Shown here in pieces: positions 22,022-27,287 of a DNA stretch of 27,287 bases. Below the pieces are notes generated by a model, which searched no databases, was not told where the DNA came from, and saw only the letters and a list, made by a program, of their open reading frames with translations. The position numbers and the translations under genes are program-made. Positions within the stretch are counted from its first letter, which is position 1; every line of letters starts with the position of its first letter. Source of the stretch: Anaerolineae bacterium (GTDB taxonomy: Bacteria > Chloroflexota > Anaerolineae > JAAYZQ01); the NCBI GenBank assembly GCA_016929795.1, contig JAFGIA010000099.1, positions 1-27,287 on the forward strand, given 5' to 3'.

Positions 22022-24084
22022 CCTACGAACAAGGTTCTGGCCCGGCACTCATCGTCGAACATACCGGTCAGGTCTTTTCCCTCACCGGCCGTGTGGTCAC
22101 CATCGGCACCGAGGAGGACAATGGCATTGTCCTGGCCGATCCTCGAGTCTCGTCCCACCACGCCCGCATCTTTTGGGATCGGAACACGGGCAGCTATGTC
22201 GTCGAGGACCTGGGCAGCGTCGAGGGCACCTACCTGAACGAGAGGCCTGTTGCCGGCGCCCAGGTCCTGGCCGATGGCGACGTGCTCCGCATCGGCGATA
22301 CCGTCATGGACGTTGACCTGGCCGGAGAGATGGCCGCCGGCCCATTTCGCGGACGCCGCCCCCTGATCGCCGGCCTCGTCGTCCTCCTCCTGGCCGGCAT
22401 CACCATCGTATGTGTCGTCCTGTTGGGGCTCCTCCTTCTGAATGGGCGGCGTGGCGTGCCCACCGTCACCATCCGCTCACCTGGCGACGGCGACCGGATC
22501 GTACCCGGCACCCCTGTTGAGCTCCAGGCCATGGCCAGCGGCGCGAGCGACATCACCCTCCTCGAGATCAGCGTCGACGGGCTGGTCGTCGTCTCGACCC
22601 CCAGCGACGACCGCGACGGAACGTCATTGCTGAGTGCGCGCGATGTGTGGACCTTCCAGACACCTGGCGAGCACGAGATCGTCGCCACGGCCTACACCGC
22701 CCGCGAGCGCATCAGCCACCCGGCGCGCGTGGTCGTCTCTGTCGTTGCCATCGCGCCCACAGCAGCGCCCACGGCAACCCCGCTGCCCGCGCTGCCCACA
22801 GCAACCCCGATCCCACCAACCGAGACACCGCTGCCACTACCCACCGACACGCCACTCCCAACAGACACCCCGCTGCCCACCGACACACCAACGCCCACCG
22901 ACACGCCAACGCCCACGGCCACGCCCATCCCCACCTCGACCCCTGTGCCGCCCCCGGCCATCGCCTACTTGCGCGCCAACCCCGCCACCCTGGACGCGGG
23001 CCACTGTTCGACCCTCGAGTGGGGAGCCGTGACCAACGCCACCGCCGCGCACATCGAGCCGGGCATTGGCGACGTGGCCGCCCCTGGCTCGCGCCTCGTG
23101 TGCCCCGAAAACACCACCACCTACACCCTCTCCGCCACGGGCCCCGGCGGTACGGCCACTGCCTCGGTCACGGTCGAAGTGGTGCACTGGCTGGCGGACC
23201 TGCTGGTCGAGTCGATTGCCTTTGATCCGAGCGTCCCCACGCAGGGCCAGGACACGCAGGTGCGCATCACGATCCGCAACGTGGGGCAGGGTCCGTCCGG
23301 CGCCTTTACCTGGACGTGGCAGGCCGGATCGGACGCCCTCTTGGACGGCCGCATCCCCGGCCTGGCTCCCGGCGATGCGACCGTGGCCACCGCCACCTGG
23401 CGCCCCGGCGATGCCTACGCCAGCCTGCTGACCGAGGCGCGCGTGGACGTCGACGGCGAGGTCGTCGAGGAAAATGAGAACAACAACAGCCTGACCGCCG
23501 TGATCACCGTGGCTCAGGGCTCGGCAGAGCCTGAAACCACCGTTTGCCTCAGCCAGCCACAGATCGACGGCCATGTCCTCAACGATGGCACGGCCCGCAC
23601 CGACGAAGACATCTTTGTCGGCAACGGCCAGATCGGCCCCGAAACAGGCGAGCTCGTGTCGCGCGGTTTTTTGAGCTTTGACCTGTCCCCCCTCCCTGCC
23701 GGCGCCACCGTCGAGCGTGTCGAGGTTCGTTTCTTCCAGAAGCAGATCGTGGGCGACCCGTACGGCGCGCTCGGCAACCTGGTGCTCGACCATGTCGTGG
23801 TTGGCGATAGCCTGGGCGGGAGCGCCTTTGACACGCCGGCGCTCCACAGTGGCACACTTGCCCAGCAGGCAGAAGCCGGCGCCTGGTACATCGTCTCCGA
23901 TCCTGCCTTTGTCTCCTGGCTGCAAAGCGACCTGGATGAAGGGCGCGGCCGGCTCCAGCTCCGCCTGCGCTTTGCCCAGGAGCTCGACGGCGACGGCGAA
24001 GAAGATTGGATCGCCATCCAGCCAGGCGGCAGTGGCCTCAGCAGCCACTCGTCGCCGCAGTTGATCATCGTCTACCGGCCCTGA
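22018..24084 (+). CDS. Bitopic FHA-domain protein with Pro/Thr linker and extracellular CARDB-like domains
   Basis: 688 residues. FHA domain (about 24-98), one TM (115-142), then an extracytoplasmic Ig-like region (147-245, 'VTIRSPGDGDRIVPGTPVEL'). A Pro/Thr linker of 'PTDTP'-type repeats follows (247-313). A second Ig-like domain (314-389), a CARDB-like domain (391-498, 'ADLLVESIAFDPSVPTQGQ') and a C-terminal beta domain similar in style to DNRLRE-type carbohydrate-binding modules (about 508-688) complete it. The FHA keeps Ser45 and His48 of the SxxH motif, but the usual Arg after 'IG' is Thr31 and the usual Asn of 'NGT' is Glu69. Phosphothreonine binding is therefore doubtful. The ATG at 22018 overlaps the peptidase stop, and AAGGAGA lies just upstream, so the two are coupled. 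It probably links an intracellular state to the cell surface (inference). Confidence 0.9.
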   Translation: MTYEQGSGPALIVEHTGQVFSLTGRVVTIGTEEDNGIVLADPRVSSHHARIFWDRNTGSYVVEDLGSVEGTYLNERPVAGAQVLADGDVLRIGDTVMDVDLAGEMAAGPFRGRRPLIAGLVVLLLAGITIVCVVLLGLLLLNGRRGVPTVTIRSPGDGDRIVPGTPVELQAMASGASDITLLEISVDGLVVVSTPSDDRDGTSLLSARDVWTFQTPGEHEIVATAYTARERISHPARVVVSVVAIAPTAAPTATPLPALPTATPIPPTETPLPLPTDTPLPTDTPLPTDTPTPTDTPTPTATPIPTSTPVPPPAIAYLRANPATLDAGHCSTLEWGAVTNATAAHIEPGIGDVAAPGSRLVCPENTTTYTLSATGPGGTATASVTVEVVHWLADLLVESIAFDPSVPTQGQDTQVRITIRNVGQGPSGAFTWTWQAGSDALLDGRIPGLAPGDATVATATWRPGDAYASLLTEARVDVDGEVVEENENNNSLTAVITVAQGSAEPETTVCLSQPQIDGHVLNDGTARTDEDIFVGNGQIGPETGELVSRGFLSFDLSPLPAGATVERVEVRFFQKQIVGDPYGALGNLVLDHVVVGDSLGGSAFDTPALHSGTLAQQAEAGAWYIVSDPAFVSWLQSDLDEGRGRLQLRLRFAQELDGDGEEDWIAIQPGGSGLSSHSSPQLIIVYRP

Positions 24085-24101
24085 TCCCACCCCACCAGCG
24101 C

Positions 24102-24132
24102 GAGGCCCCGGCCGGAATCGGGCCGGGGCCTC
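24102..24132 (+). terminator. Rho-independent-type terminator after the FHA gene
   Basis: A perfect 12-bp stem, GAGGCCCCGGCC (24102-24113) with its complement at 24121-24132, and a 7-nt loop. It starts 17 bp after the FHA stop and is followed by a short T-rich stretch (TTTC). The U-tract is weak, but position and stem strength fit a terminator. Confidence 0.75.
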
Positions 24133-24154
24133 TTTCAAAAGAGTAAAAATCCCC

Positions 24155-24183
24155 TTGACGTACACGTAGAAGTGTGATAAAAT
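24155..24183 (+). promoter_or_regulatory. Sigma70-type promoter of the secreted-protein gene
   Basis: TTGACG (24155-24160), 17-nt spacer, TAAAAT (24178-24183). The spacer contains a small dyad (ACAC...GTGT) that could be an operator. The transcription start should be near 24190. Confidence 0.7.
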
Positions 24184-24189
24184 CTCCTT

Positions 24190-24417
24190 GTCCGAACTGA
24201 TCGTTTTTCATGGCTCCGGGCACCATTTCCTCGTCGTCCGTTGGCAATCACAGGACGCATCAACGGGGCCGATCTACGTCTTGGCGCCTATCAACAACGC
24301 ACCCCTTCTTGGCACCAGAGAGGAGGTGATACGCAGGGCAACCTACAGTTGGCGGGAGTGCCTGATCCCCCTTGTTGTTGGCTCTGATCAGCGCGTGGTA
24401 CAAGGAGGAAATGCACC
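24190..24417 (+). promoter_or_regulatory. Long 5' leader of the secreted-protein gene
   Basis: About 228 nt lie between the expected transcription start and the ATG at 24418. AGGAGGTGAT (24321-24330) matches the usual anti-Shine-Dalgarno end of 16S rRNA over ten bases but has no start codon at the right distance downstream. The real ribosome site is AAGGAGG (24402-24408), 9 nt before the ATG. A 77-codon open frame from a TTG at 24188 ends as ATGA over the gene start; I do not call it. No known riboswitch could be recognised. Confidence 0.45.
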
Positions 24418-27287
24418 ATGAACGTGCGAGCGTTCACCCTGTTCGGTTTTTGCGCAACCCTGGTCCTGCTGCTGGGCATGGCTTTCACCGTGGCACTGGC
24501 AGCACCCGGGCACGATGCCAGCTTGCCATCCGCTGCATCCACACCAGTCGGATTTCCGCCCTTCCCCACTCCCCCGGTGCCGGTCGAGCCGCCCGCGCCC
24601 CCCGCTCGGATGGAACCGCCGCTGCGGGGGCCCGGGCAGGATGCCGACAATCCCCAGTCTCAGCTCGAGCGCATCTTTGGCGACAGGCTGCCCGAGGGCT
24701 GGCGAAAAGTGCTGGCGCAGGGAGGAGATCTGCCCGATGGGCTGACCACGGGCACCTCCCCCGAGGCGTGGGGCGGCCCCGACTCTTTTGGCTACACCTA
24801 TGCCGACTCGAACGAGCCGTGGGGGCCCGACCCGACCTTTGAGGACATCAGCGGGGTCGGCACCGCCATCGACCTGACCGATTTCTACACGGCGGTGACC
24901 CTGCCCTTCGCCTTCCCCTTCTATGACAGCACCTATGCCGAGGTTTACCTCTATGGCGACTGCCTCTACTGCTGGAACTACTGGACCCACCTGGCCTTTG
25001 GCGGTCCGGACCCGCACTACTATGGCGGCTCGGTGCGGTGGATGGACTATATCGACCGTGACAGCGGCACGGTCTATGTCTACTCTGACACCCTGAGCAG
25101 CCCGGCGCGTTTCATCGTGCAGTACGACGAGGTCTGGAACTATAGCTATGGCATCACCACCACGTCGCAGGTCATTCTGTACGAGACGGGCGACATCCTG
25201 GTGCGCTATGCGGAAGACTTTGATTGGTGGAGTTGGTATTGGTGGGACAATGCGCCCTGGCTCTTCTGGCACTATACCTCTTTTCGATACCAGGGCGATC
25301 CCCACAACAACCTGGCCGTCCAGTTCTACTACCCGCAGGGCGCCTGGCTCTGGCCTCCAGAACAGACCCAGGCTGCGCCAGCCGGCGGCGAAACAAGCTA
25401 CGTGTTCGATCTGCACAACGACACCGGCGCCACCGACAGTTTTAGCCTGACGGTCAACGGGCACATCTGGCCCACCTACGTCTCGCCGACACAGACAGGC
25501 CCCATCGCCGACGGGGGCGTGATGCCCATACAGGTGCTCGTAGATCTCCCGCCAGGCACCATGCCCGGTGACACCGACGCCGCCACCATCCACGCCACCT
25601 CTGTGACCTCCCCCGGCATCTATTCCGACACGACTGCGATCAGCACCATCGCCGTCTGCACCCCAAGCCTCATCTTTAGCGGCCAGTCCGCCCAGGCCGT
25701 CTCGCACGACGAGATCTTTGACTATGGGGGACAACAGCTCACCCATCTCTACGTCAATGCCCACACCACGAGCGACTGGCCCACTATGAACGCTACCCTG
25801 CTCGCCTATGACCCGGGCCTGGCCGCGTGGCAGACGCTGGGCGAATGGCAGTCGATCGGCCCCCACTATCTGCTCATCGACCAATACGACATTCCGCCCA
25901 TCTATAGCGCCGTGCACCTGCGTCTGCGCGACACCTGGGGTCTGCCGGCTTATTACGACTACCAGTTCATCGCCTGCCGCGAGCCGGCCGTGGCCCTCCA
26001 CCCGCTGGCCCAGCAGGCCCTCGTCCTGCCCGGGACGACGGTGGTCTATACCCAGACCGTCACCAACTATACCATGGGCCCCGACAGCTTTGACCTGTCG
26101 GTCGCCAGCAACGCCTGGCCCACCACCTTCTGGGATGGGCCCACGCCGATCGACACCACCGGTCCGCTGGCCGACCTGGAGACGTTTACCTTCACCGTCC
26201 AGGTCGAGGTGCCGGCCAGCATGGGGGCCGAGCACTCGGACTCGGCGACGATCCAGGCCACATCCGCCACCTCGCCGGGCATCAACGATACCGCTTCCCT
26301 GCACACGTCCTTGCTCACTCACCCCTGGGCACAGGCCTTTTTCGAGGGATGGGCGCCCGACGGCTCCCCGGACGGAGAGCATTATCTCGACATCGTACGG
26401 CCCACCGGTGTCATCAGGGCCCAGGTGACCGATGACACCGACTGGCAATACGAGGCGCCGGCCGTAGCGGCCTACCCACGCGACGCCCTCGTCGCCGCCT
26501 GGCGTGGCGCCTACCATTGGAACGGCACGGCCGGATACTATAACGTCGAGTATGCCGGATTGGACCTGGCGGGCAACGTCGTCATCTCGACCACACAAGT
26601 GTCCGACAATATCAGTGCCACGCTCTACACCGAAGACTGGGGCCCCACCCTGGCGGTCGCGCCCACAGACGGCAACGTGCTCTTTGCCTGGACCCGGTAC
26701 GAGGACGACTTTGTGAGCACCTACCACTACAACGTCTACTATGCTGTGCGCGATCCGGACGGCACCGAGGTGCTCGCCCCCACTGCGCTGACGACGAACG
26801 CGACGGCGGATACCGGGGACTATTATCCGTCAGTCGCCTCCTTTGGCGATGGGCACCAGGCCGTGGCGTGGCAGCACTGGGACAATACGACGGGCACATA
26901 CGACATCTACTATGCCGTTCTCGATAGCGCCGGCAGCCTCGTCACCCCCCCCACCAACCTGACCCAGAACAGCGGGGAGAGCGACTACGAACCGCGCGCC
27001 AACCGGCTGGCCGACGGCAACGTGCTGCTTACCTGGAATGGCTGGCATGGCCCTGGCAGCGAGATCCGTTACGCCGTGCTCGACAGCGCCGGCGGCGTGG
27101 TCCACCCGATCACACCCTTGGCCGGCTCATCCCAGAGCATGTATCGGCCTGACGCAGTCGGGCTGCGCAACGGCCACACCCTCGTCGCCTGGGAGCAATA
27201 TGGCTACTACCCGGACTGGGGCAGGCACCTCGGCTACGCCCTGTTGGACAGCGCATACCAGGCGCCGACAAACCCCGGCGAGGGCCC
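24418..27287 (+). CDS. Large secreted multidomain beta-rich protein (runs off right edge)
   Basis: 956 complete codons are open to the window end. A signal peptide (about 1-29, 'LVLLLGMAFTVALAAPG') is followed by a Pro-rich stretch (41-75). A beta-rich region with many aromatics follows (about 95-320), including an extreme Trp/Tyr cluster at 270-286. Two related beta-sandwich repeats similar in style to NEW3/CARDB domains lie at about 322-415 and 522-635; both contain 'DSF.L.V' and an 'ATI.ATS.TSPGI' motif. From about 650 onward, repeats of about 60 residues carry 'G...VAW' and 'YAVLDSAG', like beta-propeller blades. No catalytic motif is visible so far. AAGGAGG lies 9 nt before the ATG at 24418; the nearby ATG at 24411 is out of frame. 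It is probably a cell-surface or exported adhesion or matrix protein; the exact role is unknown. Confidence 0.88.
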   Translation, partial: MNVRAFTLFGFCATLVLLLGMAFTVALAAPGHDASLPSAASTPVGFPPFPTPPVPVEPPAPPARMEPPLRGPGQDADNPQSQLERIFGDRLPEGWRKVLAQGGDLPDGLTTGTSPEAWGGPDSFGYTYADSNEPWGPDPTFEDISGVGTAIDLTDFYTAVTLPFAFPFYDSTYAEVYLYGDCLYCWNYWTHLAFGGPDPHYYGGSVRWMDYIDRDSGTVYVYSDTLSSPARFIVQYDEVWNYSYGITTTSQVILYETGDILVRYAEDFDWWSWYWWDNAPWLFWHYTSFRYQGDPHNNLAVQFYYPQGAWLWPPEQTQAAPAGGETSYVFDLHNDTGATDSFSLTVNGHIWPTYVSPTQTGPIADGGVMPIQVLVDLPPGTMPGDTDAATIHATSVTSPGIYSDTTAISTIAVCTPSLIFSGQSAQAVSHDEIFDYGGQQLTHLYVNAHTTSDWPTMNATLLAYDPGLAAWQTLGEWQSIGPHYLLIDQYDIPPIYSAVHLRLRDTWGLPAYYDYQFIACREPAVALHPLAQQALVLPGTTVVYTQTVTNYTMGPDSFDLSVASNAWPTTFWDGPTPIDTTGPLADLETFTFTVQVEVPASMGAEHSDSATIQATSATSPGINDTASLHTSLLTHPWAQAFFEGWAPDGSPDGEHYLDIVRPTGVIRAQVTDDTDWQYEAPAVAAYPRDALVAAWRGAYHWNGTAGYYNVEYAGLDLAGNVVISTTQVSDNISATLYTEDWGPTLAVAPTDGNVLFAWTRYEDDFVSTYHYNVYYAVRDPDGTEVLAPTALTTNATADTGDYYPSVASFGDGHQAVAWQHWDNTTGTYDIYYAVLDSAGSLVTPPTNLTQNSGESDYEPRANRLADGNVLLTWNGWHGPGSEIRYAVLDSAGGVVHPITPLAGSSQSMYRPDAVGLRNGHTLVAWEQYGYYPDWGRHLGYALLDSAYQAPTNPGEG

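Noticed and set aside
24321..24400. Possible c-di-GMP-I riboswitch, because of an ACGCAGGGCAACC-like stretch
   Set aside because: The tetraloop-closed hairpin and the downstream conserved GGGACGCAAAGCC-like strand are absent, so the resemblance is too partial.
24188..24421. 77-codon leader frame starting TTG and ending ATGA over the secreted-protein start
   Set aside because: It would be leaderless with a TTG start, has no recognisable features, and open frames of this length are common by chance at this GC content.
24388..26727. 779-codon minus-strand open frame opposite the secreted-protein gene
   Set aside because: Gly/Val/Arg-rich composition without domains, while the plus strand encodes a signal peptide and clear repeats. 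The frame at 22837-24165 was rejected for the same reason against the FHA gene.
1..27287. tRNA, rRNA or transposase genes
   Set aside because: None could be recognised by eye in either strand; a covariance-model and profile scan would be needed to exclude a degenerate one.

Overview
The window is high-GC bacterial chromosome. The Pro/Thr-rich linkers of the 'PTATPLP/PTDTP' kind and the abundant multi-GAF sensors carrying a 'FDNPDLPETRSE'-like signature suggest a Chloroflexota lineage (Anaerolineae or Caldilineae type). This is inferred from protein style only; there is no rRNA or other marker in the window.

Left two thirds (1 to about 19,640, all on the minus strand): one long, tightly packed gene run. 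A good sigma70-type promoter (19639-19667) reads leftward into two stand-alone receiver (CheY-like) proteins, then a membrane sensor histidine-kinase-like protein, then eight further membrane proteins. The last of these runs off the left edge. Each of the seven complete ones has a different N-terminal sensory module (dCache, ABC-type binding protein, or multi-TM block), a coiled coil or HAMP, two GAF or GAF-like domains and a shared C-terminal half-GAF tail, but no HisKA, HATPase, GGDEF, EAL, PP2C or DNA-binding output domain. The only transmitter in the run has lost residues normally required for a working kinase. The layout looks like a modular sensor array with shared, non-classical output. 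It is the most unusual system here.

The same run carries about 20 copies of a short GC-rich palindrome with core CCGAGTACCCTCGG. Most sit in frame inside loops of the sensor genes. A 29-bp version is identical in three different genes and occurs in both orientations. A second short repeat (GCGACCGTTGCGG) forms small tandem arrays that encode Ala-Thr-Val tracts. I saw neither repeat in the genes to the right.

Right third (plus strand): a divergent promoter (19775-19803) and a leader with a perfect 16-bp hairpin precede an S9 prolyl-oligopeptidase-type serine peptidase. Its stop overlaps (ATGA) the start of a bitopic FHA-domain protein with a cytoplasmic FHA, one TM segment, a Pro/Thr linker and extracellular Ig/CARDB-like domains. 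A terminator (24102-24132) ends this pair. A new promoter (24155-24183) and a 230-nt leader then precede a large secreted multidomain protein that runs off the right edge.

How it may work together (inference): the array would integrate many extracytoplasmic and ligand inputs through GAF domains and pass them to the two receivers, either through the kinase-like protein acting as a scaffold or through a kinase encoded elsewhere. The divergent genes concern protein turnover and the cell surface.
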